Counted from the stretch's first letter, positions 8,754 to 18,441 are shown. The stretch is DNA of 64,000 nucleotides from Clostridiales bacterium (GCA_016278505.1 JADQBQ010000032.1:90997-154996); one strand, 5' to 3'. Numbers and translations are program-made. The notes: generated by a model not told the origin, from the letters alone.

Positions 8754-9036
8754 GACAGGATTACAGGATTTGCAGGATGCATTAGGGTTCTGCTTTGGGG
8801 TCTTAAAAAACATTTTCAAATTATTTGTTTAATATATTGGACAGGCAATAACAAAATAGAATTCATATTTGGTTTCTCTTTACAAAAAGATTAATAAATA
8901 AATTTCATTTCGATTCAATCTCATAAGTATAAGTCATTGTTTTCAATTAATAGTGCTCTTTTAAAACCATGAATTATCTACGCTCTCAAAGTAGATCCTG
9001 CTCAAAAAAAATCCTGCAAATCCTGTTAATCCTGTC
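8754..9036. repeat. dispersed non-coding repeat with near-perfect terminal inverted repeats, copy 2 (ecfT-truA gap)
   Basis: The left end at 8754-8778 and the right end at 9011-9036 are inverted copies differing by one inserted base; both read GACAGGATTA(A)CAGGATTTG from the outside in. The 232-bp interior differs from copies 1 and 3. Just outside the right end a 14-bp direct repeat, AAGGAATACCCTAA, occurs at 9051-9064 and 9077-9090. There is no ORF of note and no transposase, so this is MITE-like in form only. Confidence 0.8.
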
Positions 9037-9104
9037 AAAAAACAACCCCCAAGGAATACCCTAAATGTTTTCCAAAAAGGAATACCCTAAGATTCCCCAA
9101 ATCC

Positions 9105-9935
9105 CTACCCCAAAATGTTTTTAATCAATCCCCCGTACTCAATCAAAACAACACCTACAGTAAGAGCAAAACTAGCCGCCAGTGCCGCCCAGTCCCGGGG
9201 GTAGAAGCGCAGTACCTGCATCCTGGTGCGGTGCGCGCCGGGCCTGTAACACCGGGCCTCCATAGCTTCGGAGAGCTCATCGGCCCGTCTTAAGATTCCT
9301 GCCACCACGGGTAACAGCAAAGGCAGCAGATTCTTAAACTGCCGGAATATATTACGGCTACCGAAGCCGGCCCCTCTTGACTGCTGGGCAATTATCACCG
9401 TCTGAAACTCCTGCAGCATCAAGGGAATAAAGCTTATGGCTATTCCCATCATCATGGCCAACTGGCTCACCGGCATTCCTATCCGCTCCAGCGGGCGCAG
9501 GATCTTTTCCAAACCGGCACTAAGGTTGATAGATGTAGTGGTGTAAGTAACCAGAGTGCTCAGGATGACTACTACCACCAGGCGCCAACTCAAGAGGCCT
9601 CCGGACTCTAGACCTTCCCTGGTTACGGTTAACCCGCCAAGCTCCAGCACAATTTCTCCCGGAACGGAAAAGGCTTGCACCAAAAAGCTTAGCAGTACTA
9701 TCAGATAAATAAATCGCAGACTTTTTAAAAAATGCCCCCATGCTACACCCGATAAGCCCAAAAGAAGTATGGCAGTTAGGCTGTAGGTTAAAAAACTTAC
9801 CGGTGATGCCGCAACTAGTGTGCCCATAATTAATATCAAAGAACTGAATATTTTGGTTCGGGGATCCAGGTTATGTATAAGGGAATTTCCCGGCACATAG
9901 CTGCCCAGGGTAAGTCCTTCAAACACCGTGCCCAC
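9105..9935 (-). CDS. ecfT: energy-coupling factor transporter transmembrane protein EcfT
   Basis: Membrane scaffold of the ECF-type vitamin/metal importer, linking the two EcfA ATPases to substrate-specific S components encoded elsewhere. It has 276 residues with about five hydrophobic segments. The cytoplasmic coupling helices carry the Ala-Arg-Gly-like signatures QQSRGAGFG (about 187) and AMEARCYRPG (about 225). It starts at a GTG and overlaps the end of ecfA2 by 17 bp, so expression is translationally coupled. Substrate cannot be told from this module, which is shared among S components. Confidence 0.94.
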   Translation of the reverse strand: MGTVFEGLTLGSYVPGNSLIHNLDPRTKIFSSLILIMGTLVAASPVSFLTYSLTAILLLGLSGVAWGHFLKSLRFIYLIVLLSFLVQAFSVPGEIVLELGGLTVTREGLESGGLLSWRLVVVVILSTLVTYTTTSINLSAGLEKILRPLERIGMPVSQLAMMMGIAISFIPLMLQEFQTVIIAQQSRGAGFGSRNIFRQFKNLLPLLLPVVAGILRRADELSEAMEARCYRPGAHRTRMQVLRFYPRDWAALAASFALTVGVVLIEYGGLIKNILG

Positions 9936-10791
9936 CCCGGTTGCAGTAAATATTCATAATTTCTGCCGCCGCCTGTTCCACAGTATATTCTTCAGATACC
10001 TGGTAACCTCTTTCCGCCAGTGAATGCAGAATTCGGGTGGCAAACGGTACTTCCAATCCCATTGACTCTAACTCAAGGGCTGATAAAAATATGTCCCGTA
10101 CGGGTGCACAGGCCTTAACTGCCCCTTTATCCATAACCATTACCCTGTCGGATACAGCCGCAGCGTCATCCATGTTGTGAGTAATTAATATCACTGTCAT
10201 CCCCCGGTTTTTATGCAGTCCCTGCAACTGCCTAAGAAGCATCTTGCGGCCTGACGGGTCAAGACCGGCCAACGGCTCGTCCAACACCAGAATTGACGGA
10301 AACAACGCCACTACTCCCGCTATGGCTACCCGCCGTTTCTCTCCGCCACTGAGTGTAAATGGAGATAAGCTGCCTACCTCCCCCACATCCAGGCCTACTA
10401 AGTCAAGAGCCCTTCCAACTGCCTGTTCAATTTCTTGTCTCGATAAATTGAGGTTTCTTGGTCCGAAGGCCACGTCGTCAAATACCGTGGCTTCAAAAAG
10501 CTGCTTCTCCGGGTGCTGCATCACCAGACCCACTTCCTGCCAGAGCCTCGCTTTTACTTTTCGCTTACTGGTATCTTTTCCGTTAACAAGCACCTTACCC
10601 TTTACGGGTAATAAAACTCCGTTACAATGCTTTGCTAGAGTGGATTTTCCACTGCCGGAAGCACCTACTACCGAAATTAACTCACCTTTTGTTATTGCTA
10701 CGGAAACACATTTCAGGGCCTGCACCATGCTGCGTGGTCCCATACTATATGAATAGCTGACGTTTTTAAATTCCAGACAATTATAGGACAT
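9919..10791 (-). CDS. ecfA2: energy-coupling factor transporter ATPase EcfA2
   Basis: Second ATPase of the ECF module. From the ATG at 10791 it has 290 residues: Walker A GASGSGKS (43-50), signature LSGGE (147-151), Walker B ILVLDEP (167-173) and an H-loop in LITHNMDDA. A longer in-frame start at 10836 would overlap ecfA1 by 56 bp and adds residues not typical of the family, so the inner ATG, overlapping by 11 bp, is preferred. The C-terminal ~60 residues hold the EcfA-specific helix. Confidence 0.93.
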   Translation of the reverse strand: MSYNCLEFKNVSYSYSMGPRSMVQALKCVSVAITKGELISVVGASGSGKSTLAKHCNGVLLPVKGKVLVNGKDTSKRKVKARLWQEVGLVMQHPEKQLFEATVFDDVAFGPRNLNLSRQEIEQAVGRALDLVGLDVGEVGSLSPFTLSGGEKRRVAIAGVVALFPSILVLDEPLAGLDPSGRKMLLRQLQGLHKNRGMTVILITHNMDDAAAVSDRVMVMDKGAVKACAPVRDIFLSALELESMGLEVPFATRILHSLAERGYQVSEEYTVEQAAAEIMNIYCNRGGHGV

Positions 10792-11644
10792 AGGACAACT
10801 TTTCCACCAAGTTCTCCGCGGACAATATATGTTCACTTTGCGGCAGGCAGAGTCCGTTTTTCTCGAGCAAAAGCGTCAGTTGCCGTGCAGCGGGGAGCTC
10901 CAGCCCCAGGCCCTCAAGGTATTCCCGGCGGGAGAAAACTTTTGGTACCGTATCGTCGAGGCTTAGATGGCCGTTATCCATTACCCATACCCTGTGGGCC
11001 ATAATGGCTTCTTCCATGAAATGTGTAACCAACACAATAGCGGTTTGTTGTTCATGGTTCACTCTAACCAGTAAGTCCATTATTAAGCGCCGGTTACGCG
11101 GGTCAAGCATGGATGTAGGTTCATCCAGTACAATGCATTTAGGCTGCATGGCCAAAATGCCGGCAAAGGCCAGAAGCTGCTTTTGACCTCCGGACAAGGT
11201 ATGGGGCGGGCGGTACGCCAGCTCTTCCAGCCCCACCCAATCCAGGGCGTCAGCTACCCGCTTGCGCACCTCTTCAGGTGTAATACCCAGGTTTTCCGGG
11301 CCGAAAGCAACATCTTCTTCCACTATTGCAGCAGCCACCTGGTTATCAGGGTTTTGAAAAACCATACCTACTAGGCGCCGAATATCCCAAACATGGTCAG
11401 GTTGCGCCGTATCCATCCCGGCAACCCGCACTTCCCCTCCAGTAGGAATAAGAAGCGCGTTCAAGTGCCTGGCCAACGTGGATTTACCTGAACCGTTGGC
11501 ACCAATAACGGCGATAAAATCACCGGGGGAAATGTTTGCGGATACACCTTGCAAAGCCTTGCGCTGCGTGCCGCCGTTTTGCCCGTAGACATAGTCAAGC
11601 CCCTTTAATGAAATTAAGGGTTTTTCTTTTTCTTTGCCGGTCAC
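10781..11644 (-). CDS. ecfA1: energy-coupling factor transporter ATPase EcfA1
   Basis: First ATPase of the ECF module, 287 residues. It has Walker A GANGSGKS (48-55), Q-loop in MVFQNPDNQ, signature LSGGQ (147-151), Walker B CIVLDEP (167-173) and switch His in LVTHFMEE. A terminator-like hairpin lies between it and rplQ, which suggests the ECF genes are expressed partly by read-through. The order rplQ-ecfA1-ecfA2-ecfT is the usual one in Firmicutes. Confidence 0.94.
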   Translation of the reverse strand: MTGKEKEKPLISLKGLDYVYGQNGGTQRKALQGVSANISPGDFIAVIGANGSGKSTLARHLNALLIPTGGEVRVAGMDTAQPDHVWDIRRLVGMVFQNPDNQVAAAIVEEDVAFGPENLGITPEEVRKRVADALDWVGLEELAYRPPHTLSGGQKQLLAFAGILAMQPKCIVLDEPTSMLDPRNRRLIMDLLVRVNHEQQTAIVLVTHFMEEAIMAHRVWVMDNGHLSLDDTVPKVFSRREYLEGLGLELPAARQLTLLLEKNGLCLPQSEHILSAENLVEKLSYVL

Positions 11645-11688
11645 CGTTTCACACTCTCCCCTAAACCTTCCCTACCCCAAATACCAAG

Positions 11689-11714
11689 AAGGAAATCCCA
11701 TAGGGATTTCCCTT
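11689..11714 (-). terminator. terminator-like hairpin after rplQ
   Basis: On the minus strand AAGGGAAATCCC pairs with GGGATTTCCTT around a 3-base loop and is followed by the T-rich CTTGG. The T run is interrupted, so read-through into ecfA1 is likely. Confidence 0.55.
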
Positions 11715-11721
11715 GACACAA

Positions 11722-12060
11722 CTATACTAATTCCAAAATAACAATTTTTGCGGCATCACCCTGGCGGTAACCCATTTTTATAATACGGGTGTACCCACCA
11801 GAGCGATCATCATACTTAGGACCAATAGTATCAAAAAGTTTGCGAACAACATTCTCATCATATACAAACCGGAGTGCCTGTCTTCTGGCTGCCAAATCAC
11901 CACGTTTGGCCAAAGTAATCATTTTGTCGGCAATACTTTTGACCTCTTTGGCCCGAGTCTCCGTTGTTTTTATCCGCTCATCTTTGATTAGGGAGGTCAC
12001 CAAGTTGCGCAACATTGCTTGCCGGTGACTGGTATTTCGCCCCAGTTTTCTATAGCCCAT
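11722..12060 (-). CDS. rplQ: 50S ribosomal protein L17
   Basis: Large-subunit protein near the exit tunnel, 112 residues. The ATG at 12060 ([16 protein letters not shown]) is chosen because GGAGG is 7 bases upstream; the GTG two codons earlier touches the GGAGG. The C-terminal [17 protein letters not shown] is conserved. It is the last gene of the alpha operon, 14 bp after rpoA. Confidence 0.97.
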   Translation of the reverse strand: MGYRKLGRNTSHRQAMLRNLVTSLIKDERIKTTETRAKEVKSIADKMITLAKRGDLAARRQALRFVYDENVVRKLFDTIGPKYDDRSGGYTRIIKMGYRQGDAAKIVILELV

Positions 12061-12074
12061 GGCCACCCCTCCTT

Positions 12075-13022
12075 TTATTCATCTTCTTGGCGCAAAGATA
12101 ATCCTAATTCATTAAGCTTATTAATAACTTCTTCCAGGGACTTTTTCCCCAGGTTACGAACCTTCATCATGTCTTCTTCATCACGCTCGACCAGCTCACC
12201 CAATGCGTTAATGCCGGCCCGTTTGAGGCAGTTGTAAGACCTTACACTTAGATCTAACTCCTCAATTGTCATCTCTAAAAGTTTATCTTTTTGCTCTTCT
12301 TCTTTCTCCACCATGATCTCTACATCATCAGTGCTTTCAGTAAGACCGGTAAATAAATTTAGATGTTCGGCCATGACCCGGGCACTCAAGCTTACCGCTT
12401 CGTCTGGCCTAATGCTGCCGTCTGTCCAAACCTCAAGGGTCAATTTGTCATAGTCAGTACGCTGTCCAACCCTGGTATTTTCCACATTATAATTGACTCT
12501 GGTGACTGGAGTAAAGATCGAATCAACCGGTATTACCCCGATAACATGGTCTCCCTGTTTATTCTTCTCCGCCGATACATAACCCCGGCCCTTACTCACC
12601 TGAATCTCCATGGATAAATTAGTATTGCTATCCAGGGTGGCGATTTCCAATTCCGGGTTAAGAATATCCACATCTGCATCTGATATTATATCTGCTGCTG
12701 TAACAGTCTTCTCGCCACTGGTATCTATCCTGATAGTTTTCTCATCGTCGATATACATCTTAAGGGAAAGACTCTTTAAATTAAGGATAATATCGGTTAC
12801 ATCCTCGCGCACTCCGGGTATAGTAGAAAACTCATGTAGAACCCCTTCTATTTTCACAGAAGTTACGGCCGCCCCAGGAAGAGAGGAAAGCAAAATTCTG
12901 CGCAAGGAATTACCCAAAGTAATGCCATATCCCCGCTCCAAGGGCTCAACCACAAACTTGCCGTAATTCCCTTCCGGGTTTATTTCTACTACCTCTATAT
13001 TAGGCTTCTCAATTTCCAACAT
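12075..13022 (-). CDS. rpoA: DNA-directed RNA polymerase subunit alpha
   Basis: Alpha subunit of RNA polymerase, 315 residues. The N-terminal dimerisation domain includes [22 protein letters not shown] (about 27-48). The C-terminal domain (about 245-315, with [16 protein letters not shown] and [12 protein letters not shown]) binds UP elements and activators. An acidic linker joins them. Located between rpsD and rplQ as in the standard alpha operon. Confidence 0.98.
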   Translation of the reverse strand: MLEIEKPNIEVVEINPEGNYGKFVVEPLERGYGITLGNSLRRILLSSLPGAAVTSVKIEGVLHEFSTIPGVREDVTDIILNLKSLSLKMYIDDEKTIRIDTSGEKTVTAADIISDADVDILNPELEIATLDSNTNLSMEIQVSKGRGYVSAEKNKQGDHVIGVIPVDSIFTPVTRVNYNVENTRVGQRTDYDKLTLEVWTDGSIRPDEAVSLSARVMAEHLNLFTGLTESTDDVEIMVEKEEEQKDKLLEMTIEELDLSVRSYNCLKRAGINALGELVERDEEDMMKVRNLGKKSLEEVINKLNELGLSLRQEDE

Positions 13023-13067
13023 ACTACGGTAAACCCCTCCTTGGGCCGGACTAGGCTTCTTCCCATA

Positions 13068-13694
13068 TTACTTGGAATACAGCTCCACAATGAGGTGTTC
13101 CTCGACAGGAGCGTCAACTTGTTCCCGGGTAGGAAGCGCTAACACTCGCCCCTTAGCCTCTTCTGCGTCATATTCAACCCAGGCCGGCGGAGTTTGTTCT
13201 GCGGCACGCTCCATAAGCTCTTTGAAGCGCGGAAACTCCTTACTGCGTTCTTTTATGGTGATTTCGTCCCCAGCCTTTACCAAAAAAGAAGGTATATCGG
13301 TTTTCCGCCCGTTTACGGCAAAATGTCCGTGCCTTACGAGCTGGCGTGCTTCAGAGCGAGAAGCTCCCAGTCCCAGCCTATAAACAACATTATCCAGCCT
13401 TCTTTCCAGTAACCGTAACAGGTTCTCACCGGTTACGCCGGGCTGGCTGTTTGCCCGGTCATAATAATTAGCAAACTGCCTTTCCAATACGCCGTAAAAA
13501 CGTTTGGCCTTTTGTTTTTCCCTCAGCTGCAGGCCGTATTCGGAAACCTTCTTGCGTCTTTGGCCGTGCTGACCGGGGGCATAGTTTCTACGTTCTATAC
13601 CACACTTACCGGTATAACACCGGTCACCTTTTAAATATAGTTTTAAGCCTTCTCGACGGCATTTTTTACACTGTGCACCAGTATCTCTAGCCAT
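13068..13694 (-). CDS. rpsD: 30S ribosomal protein S4, zinc-binding form
   Basis: Primary 16S-binding protein and, in many bacteria, an operon regulator; 208 residues. The N-terminus has four Cys (CKKC at 9-12, CYTGKCG at about 26-31), the C+ zinc-ribbon form rather than the Zn-free paralogue. The S4 RNA-binding domain begins near [10 protein letters not shown]. It is unusual only in keeping all four ligands. Confidence 0.97.
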   Translation of the reverse strand: MARDTGAQCKKCRREGLKLYLKGDRCYTGKCGIERRNYAPGQHGQRRKKVSEYGLQLREKQKAKRFYGVLERQFANYYDRANSQPGVTGENLLRLLERRLDNVVYRLGLGASRSEARQLVRHGHFAVNGRKTDIPSFLVKAGDEITIKERSKEFPRFKELMERAAEQTPPAWVEYDAEEAKGRVLALPTREQVDAPVEEHLIVELYSK

Positions 13695-13719
13695 ATCTCT
13701 TTAACCTGCACCTCCTTCT

Positions 13720-14112
13720 TTATACCCTGCGCCGCTTCGGTGGACGACAACCGTTATGCGGAATGGGCGTTACATCTCTGATCAAGCTTACTTCCAAGCC
13801 CGCAGCCTGCAGTGCACGAATTGCGGCCTCACGGCCGGCACCCGGGCCCTTAACGGCAACCTCTAACTGTTTCATGCCGTGATTCTGGGCCTCCTTGGCA
13901 GCTTTTTCGGCGGCCATTTGCGCGGCAAAGGGAGTGCTCTTTCTGGAGCCTTTAAACCCTACCATACCGGCACTGGCCCATGCAATTGCATTACCTTTAA
14001 TATCACTTATAGTGATAATTGTATTATTAAAGGTGGACTTGATACTCGCCACACCCTGCTCAATATTTTTACGTTCCCGCTTTTTGGTCCTTCTGGCGGT
14101 TCTGCGAGCCAC
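13720..14112 (-). CDS. rpsK: 30S ribosomal protein S11
   Basis: Platform protein of the 30S subunit, 130 residues. It starts at GTG with GGGGG upstream. The core [21 protein letters not shown] and the C-terminal [16 protein letters not shown] are typical. Lies 18 bp after rpsM. Confidence 0.97.
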   Translation of the reverse strand: MARRTARRTKKRERKNIEQGVASIKSTFNNTIITISDIKGNAIAWASAGMVGFKGSRKSTPFAAQMAAEKAAKEAQNHGMKQLEVAVKGPGAGREAAIRALQAAGLEVSLIRDVTPIPHNGCRPPKRRRV

Positions 14113-14130
14113 ACTTTACCCCCCTTTTTC

Positions 14131-14502
14131 TTACTTCTTCCTTCGTATACCTACCGTTTTCTTTGGTCCCTTACGGGTACGGGCATTTGTCTTTGTGCGC
14201 TGCCCACGAAGGGGCATTCCACGGCGGTGACGAAGACCCCTGTAGCAGCCAATCTCAATCAGCCGCTTAATATTCAAAGAAATTTCCCTACGCAGGTCGC
14301 CTTCAACAGTATAGTTCTTTTCTATTGCATCACGAAGCTTATTGATCTCTTCTTCAGTGAGATCCTTTATCCGGGTATTCGGGTTTATACCTACTTGGTC
14401 CAATATCTTGTTTGAGATAGTTCGCCCCACACCGTAAATATACGTTAGGCCGACTTCCACCCGCTTATCCCTGGGTAGGTCAACACCAGCAATACGTGCC
14501 AT
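14131..14502 (-). CDS. rpsM: 30S ribosomal protein S13
   Basis: Head protein of the 30S subunit contacting the 50S and P-site tRNA; 123 residues. It begins [20 protein letters not shown] and ends in the basic tail [20 protein letters not shown] precedes the ATG. Confidence 0.97.
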   Translation of the reverse strand: MARIAGVDLPRDKRVEVGLTYIYGVGRTISNKILDQVGINPNTRIKDLTEEEINKLRDAIEKNYTVEGDLRREISLNIKRLIEIGCYRGLRHRRGMPLRGQRTKTNARTRKGPKKTVGIRRKK

Positions 14503-14522
14503 TACCTTTTACACCTCCAGTA

Positions 14523-14636
14523 CTACCCCTGCCTTTGTTTGTGTTTCGGGTTTTCACAGATAATCATTATTTTTCCTTTGCGCTTAATTATTTTACACTT
14601 TTCACAAATGGGTTTTACCGAAGGCTTAACCTTCAT
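14523..14636 (-). CDS. rpmJ: 50S ribosomal protein L36, zinc-binding form
   Basis: A 37-residue protein beginning [15 protein letters not shown]. The CEKC pair, a third Cys ([10 protein letters not shown]) and His complete the zinc site, so this is the C+ form. It is the normal neighbour between infA and rpsM. Confidence 0.96.
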   Translation of the reverse strand: MKVKPSVKPICEKCKIIKRKGKIMIICENPKHKQRQG

Positions 14637-14674
14637 ACCAGAACCCTCCTTAAAAACTGCCCACGGTCATTATT

Positions 14675-14893
14675 TTATTTATAACGATAAACAATACGAC
14701 CTCTCTTCAAATCGTAAGGAGACAGTTCAACCAGAACCCTGTCTCCAGGTAGAATGCGAATAAAGTTCATCCGTATTTTGCCGCTCACGTGAGCCAAAAC
14801 CTTATGACCGTTTTCCAGCTCTACACGAAACATAGCATTCGGCAAAGGCTCAACTACGGTACCCTCAACTTCTATGACATCCTGTTTTGCCAT
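14675..14893 (-). CDS. infA: translation initiation factor IF-1
   Basis: S1/OB-fold protein binding the 30S A site during initiation; 72 residues, the standard length, with [17 protein letters not shown] and RGRIVYRYK. It lies between the KOW-domain gene and rpmJ. Confidence 0.97.
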   Translation of the reverse strand: MAKQDVIEVEGTVVEPLPNAMFRVELENGHKVLAHVSGKIRMNFIRILPGDRVLVELSPYDLKRGRIVYRYK

Positions 14894-14920
14894 CAGGTTA
14901 AAGAAACCCCCTTAACATGG

Positions 14921-15199
14921 TTAACCTTCCAGGCCGACCACAAGATTCTTAATAGCCCTATCCACCTCAACGTTGGTCACCCTTTTATCCTCAAGAAGTT
15001 TTTGGGCCAGATCCTCAGCTACCAAGTTATATTTCTTCAGGTGCTTAATATTCTTCTTCTTGGGAGCCTGCACTTTCCTCATGTATCCGTCGGCCACACT
15101 TACTATACCGCCGTTTCTTTCCATCGCCAGGAAGTATTTGCCTTTATCCCTCCCGGCTGTAGATTGAACCAGCTGCCCAGGAAGTATATCCTGCGTCAA
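14921..15199 (-). CDS. KOW-domain RNA-binding protein (L14e-like)
   Basis: Small basic protein, equivalent in position and type to Bacillus ybzG. The KOW motif is LPGQLVQSTAGRDKGKYFLA near the N-terminus, and a Lys-rich stretch PKKKNIKHLKKY follows. The TTG at 15199 (MTQDILPGQ) is preferred because GGAGG is 11 bases upstream; the GTG at 15211 directly abuts the GGAGG. It has 92 residues. A role in ribosome assembly or translation is suggested only by its place between map and infA. Confidence 0.85.
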   Translation of the reverse strand: MTQDILPGQLVQSTAGRDKGKYFLAMERNGGIVSVADGYMRKVQAPKKKNIKHLKKYNLVAEDLAQKLLEDKRVTNVEVDRAIKNLVVGLEG

Positions 15200-15232
15200 C
15201 AGGCAAACCACCTCCGAAAGCCACCCGCGCTC

Positions 15233-15979
15233 TTAAAGCCGGGTAAAAATCTCGGTACCGGCCTCGGTAATAGCAACAGTATGTTCAAAATGAGCCGAAT
15301 TAGTGTAATCCTGGGTGATTACCGTCCAGTTATCCTGTAAAGTTCGCACCTGATAGGAACCCGCATTTACCATTGGTTCTATGGCCAGCGCCATACCAAC
15401 CTTTAACCTGGGGCCGCGCCCAGGTCTGCCGAAGTTAGGTACCTGTGGCTCCTCGTGCATGCTTCTACCAATACCGTGCCCCACATAATCTCTTACCACC
15501 GAGAACCCCTTACCTTCCACGCAAGTTTGCACGGCGTGGGATATGTCAGACAGCCTGTTTCCGGGAACGACTTGTTTTATTCCTTCAAAAAGGGACTGCT
15601 CTGTAACCTGCAGCAATTCTTGCGTTTTTTCGTCCACATCCCCTACAGGTAATGTTACAGCACTGTCACCAAAAAAGCCATTTATTTCCGCACCAATGTC
15701 AATACTGATAATATCTCCATTTTTTAACTTTCTTAAACCCGGAATACCGTGTACCACCTGCTCATTGACAGAAGCACAGATTGTAGCAGGAAAACCGTAT
15801 AAACCCTTGAAGGCCGGTTTCGCACCCTGAGATAGAATATATTCTTCCGCTACCTTATCCAATTCCCCGGTGGTAACTCCCACATCAACTGCTTTCGCTA
15901 CAGCAGCATGTGCCCCGGCAACAATTTTTCCGGCTTCTCGCATATAATCCAGCTCTTGTTTAGATTTACAGATTATCAT
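15233..15979 (-). CDS. map: type I methionine aminopeptidase
   Basis: Removes the N-terminal Met from new proteins using two metal ions. From the ATG at 15979 (MIICKSKQELDYMREAG) it has 248 residues. Metal ligands lie in SIDIGAEINGFFGDSAVT (two Asp), HGIGRSMHEEP (His), ALAIEPMVN (Glu) and HFEHTVAIT (Glu). The start is chosen by an AGGGGTG site about 9 bases upstream and the family N-terminus; a GTG four codons earlier is less likely. Only 23 bp separate it from secY, with no adk gene between. Confidence 0.95.
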   Translation of the reverse strand: MIICKSKQELDYMREAGKIVAGAHAAVAKAVDVGVTTGELDKVAEEYILSQGAKPAFKGLYGFPATICASVNEQVVHGIPGLRKLKNGDIISIDIGAEINGFFGDSAVTLPVGDVDEKTQELLQVTEQSLFEGIKQVVPGNRLSDISHAVQTCVEGKGFSVVRDYVGHGIGRSMHEEPQVPNFGRPGRGPRLKVGMALAIEPMVNAGSYQVRTLQDNWTVITQDYTNSAHFEHTVAITEAGTEIFTRL

Positions 15980-16002
15980 TCGGCACTGCACCCCTGTCTT
16001 AG

Positions 16003-17268
16003 TTATTTAATAAAACCCTGGTAACTTCTCATCAAAAGATGGGATTCAATTTGTTTCATTGTATCCAGGGCCACACCAACCACAATCAGGAGTGCTGTTC
16101 CGCCAAAATAAATATTAGGTATTTTAGTAGCTAATAATATAAAGTTCGGTAATATGGCAATCAGGGCTAGGAACACCGCCCCGGCCAAAGTTATTCTGTT
16201 CATGATCCGTGCAATGAACTCAGCGGTGGGACGCCCAGGTCTTAAGCCCGGTATGAACCCTCCGTACTTTTTAATATTATCGGCCACATCAACAGGGTTC
16301 ATGATTACGGCAGTATAAAAATAAGTAAAGCCGATAATCAAAAGCGCGTACACTAAAGTATGCAGTGCCGACCCCCAGGAAAACATCCTCAGCCACCAGT
16401 CGGCTACAGCTGAACCTTGGAACCAAGAGGCAATTTGATTTGGAAACAACAGTATTGACGAAGCAAAAATGACGGGGATAACGCCTGCCTGGTTAACTTT
16501 AATGGGCAGGTGCGTTGTCTGCCCTCCGTAAACACGGCGTCCCACGACCCGCTTTGCATATTGTACCGGAATGCGACGCTGCCCCTGATGCACAGCAACA
16601 ACGGCTGCAATAACGGCAAGGCCGATTATCAACAATAATAAAATGCTGAAAATGTTGATTGTACCTGCCTGCAGCTGCAGGCCCAGGTTACTAATCCCGG
16701 AGGGAAGACGGCTCACGATTCCAGCGAAAATGAGCAATGAAATTCCGTTACCGATTCCTTTATCAGTGATCTGTTCCCCTAACCACATTAAGAAAGTGGT
16801 ACCTGCAGTGAGCGTTATGGCGACTACGAAATAAGATAGGATACCAGGGTTATCCAGAGCACCATATCTGCCTATAATAACACTCATCCCTATGGCCTGC
16901 AGGAAAGCCAGCACAACTGTAAAGTACCGAGTATACTGCGTAATTTTTTTACGGCCTTCATCGCCTTCTTTAGAAAGGCGCTCCAGGTGGGGAATAACAA
17001 CCGTCAATAACTGCATTATGATCGATGCGTTAATATACGGAATGATACTCATGGCGAATAAAGAAAAACTCTTAAAGGCACCACCGGAAATGACGTTAAA
17101 AAAGCTAAAGAAGACTCCTGTCCCTAACAGCTGCCTAAAAGCTTCTGCGTCAACGCCCGGTACCGGAATATGGGCGCCAATCCGGAAAACAAAGATCATC
17201 ACCAGCGTAAAAATAATCTTGGTTCTTAGTTCCGTAACTTTAAGGGCACCCTGCAAGCTGTCTAACAT
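16003..17268 (-). CDS. secY: preprotein translocase subunit SecY
   Basis: Channel subunit of the Sec translocon, 421 residues with ten predicted membrane segments. Conserved cytoplasmic loops RRIPVQYAKRVVGRR (about 230) and the PGIRPG-like IPGLRPGRPT (about 342) are present. It follows rplO by 2 bp. In most Firmicutes adk comes next; here map does. Confidence 0.97.
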   Translation of the reverse strand: MLDSLQGALKVTELRTKIIFTLVMIFVFRIGAHIPVPGVDAEAFRQLLGTGVFFSFFNVISGGAFKSFSLFAMSIIPYINASIIMQLLTVVIPHLERLSKEGDEGRKKITQYTRYFTVVLAFLQAIGMSVIIGRYGALDNPGILSYFVVAITLTAGTTFLMWLGEQITDKGIGNGISLLIFAGIVSRLPSGISNLGLQLQAGTINIFSILLLLIIGLAVIAAVVAVHQGQRRIPVQYAKRVVGRRVYGGQTTHLPIKVNQAGVIPVIFASSILLFPNQIASWFQGSAVADWWLRMFSWGSALHTLVYALLIIGFTYFYTAVIMNPVDVADNIKKYGGFIPGLRPGRPTAEFIARIMNRITLAGAVFLALIAILPNFILLATKIPNIYFGGTALLIVVGVALDTMKQIESHLLMRSYQGFIK

Positions 17269-17270
17269 TT

Positions 17271-17714
17271 TTAAATCACCTCTGTTTTACCGCCGGCAGC
17301 CTCAATTTTTTCCACTGCCGATTTACTAAAGGCATTGGCCTTTACGGTTAGGGATTTTTCCAGCTTACCGTTGCCCAGGACTTTAACCCCGTCGCCTACT
17401 TTTTTTATGATTTTATTCTCTATGAGAGATTCCGGAGTTACTTCTGCACCATTGTCAAATTTATTTAAGCTTTCTATATTTACAGAAATAACTTCCTTCT
17501 TGAAAGGGGCATTGGAGAATCCCCGCTTGGGCAACCTGCGGGAAAGGGGCATCTGGCCGCCTTCAAAACCTGGCCTAACTCCACCCCCGCTGCGCGCATT
17601 TTGCCCACCTTGGCCCCTTCCGGCTGTTTTCCCAAGTCCGGAGCCCGGACCTTGCCCTTTACGGGTGGGCTTTTTCCTTGACCCGGCATTGGGCTTTAAT
17701 TCATGCAGCTTCAC
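17271..17714 (-). CDS. rplO: 50S ribosomal protein L15
   Basis: Late-assembly 50S protein, 147 residues, starting at GTG ([20 protein letters not shown]) with an AAGGAGG site. The long Gly/Arg-rich N-terminal arm and the [17 protein letters not shown] segment are characteristic. Confidence 0.97.
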   Translation of the reverse strand: MKLHELKPNAGSRKKPTRKGQGPGSGLGKTAGRGQGGQNARSGGGVRPGFEGGQMPLSRRLPKRGFSNAPFKKEVISVNIESLNKFDNGAEVTPESLIENKIIKKVGDGVKVLGNGKLEKSLTVKANAFSKSAVEKIEAAGGKTEVI

Positions 17715-17726
17715 GGTGACACCTCC

Positions 17727-17906
17727 TTATGCATCCTCCACTTTGACCAGGTGAGATACCTTGTTGACCATCCCTCTGACCTGTGGAACATCCTCCTGTA
17801 TTACCGAGCTGTTCATTTTTTTCAAGCCCAAGGCTTCCACTGTAGCTTTTTGGTCCTTGGGTCTACCTATAGTACTCCGAACCAGAGTAATTTTTAACTT
17901 GGCCAC
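17727..17906 (-). CDS. rpmD: 50S ribosomal protein L30
   Basis: A 59-residue protein starting at [22 protein letters not shown], then the conserved [10 protein letters not shown] and a C-terminal [14 protein letters not shown]. It sits between rpsE and rplO, as expected, 11 bp from rpsE and 12 bp from rplO. Confidence 0.96.
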   Translation of the reverse strand: MAKLKITLVRSTIGRPKDQKATVEALGLKKMNSSVIQEDVPQVRGMVNKVSHLVKVEDA

Positions 17907-17917
17907 AGCCTTCCCTC

Positions 17918-18418
17918 CTAACCGTACAATTCTTCCACGGATTTACTTCTCAGCCGGGCCACCTCTTCCGGTGTCTTCAACCTCTTCAGTCCGTCCAGGG
18001 TTGCATTTACCATATTAAAGGCATTGTTTGAGCCCAGTGACTTGGTCAAAATATCCCTGACACCGGCCAATTCAAGGATTGCCCTCACAGGCCCACCGGC
18101 TATAACTCCGGTACCTGGTGCTGCCGGCTTAAGCATTACTTTACCTGCACCAAACCTGCCCACAATCTCGTGCGGCAGCGTAGTTCCAGCCCGGGGAACT
18201 TTAATCAGACTCTTTTTCGCATCTTCAACGGCCTTACGGATAGCCTCCGGTACTTCCCCGGCTTTTCCGGTACCTGCTCCCACACGGCCGTTTCCGTCAC
18301 CAACCACTACCAGTGCTGCGAAGCTGAACCTGCGTCCACCTTTGACTACCTTAGCCACACGGTTAATAAATACAACCTTTTCGGAAAACTCGCTTTTTGC
18401 CGAACCCATTCTGGACAC
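17918..18418 (-). CDS. rpsE: 30S ribosomal protein S5
   Basis: 30S protein important for decoding accuracy; 166 residues. Contains the double-stranded RNA-binding core [20 protein letters not shown] and the C-terminal [16 protein letters not shown]. The GTG at 18418 has GGAGGGG upstream; an in-frame ATG three codons later is further from it. Confidence 0.97.
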   Translation of the reverse strand: MSRMGSAKSEFSEKVVFINRVAKVVKGGRRFSFAALVVVGDGNGRVGAGTGKAGEVPEAIRKAVEDAKKSLIKVPRAGTTLPHEIVGRFGAGKVMLKPAAPGTGVIAGGPVRAILELAGVRDILTKSLGSNNAFNMVNATLDGLKRLKTPEEVARLRSKSVEELYG

Positions 18419-18441
18419 CCATTCCCCTCCTTCCGATTATC

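Noticed and set aside
17727..17906. Possible frameshift in rpmD
   Set aside because: On first reading the A run at 17880 seemed one base longer; re-reading shows an intact 59-codon frame matching L30.
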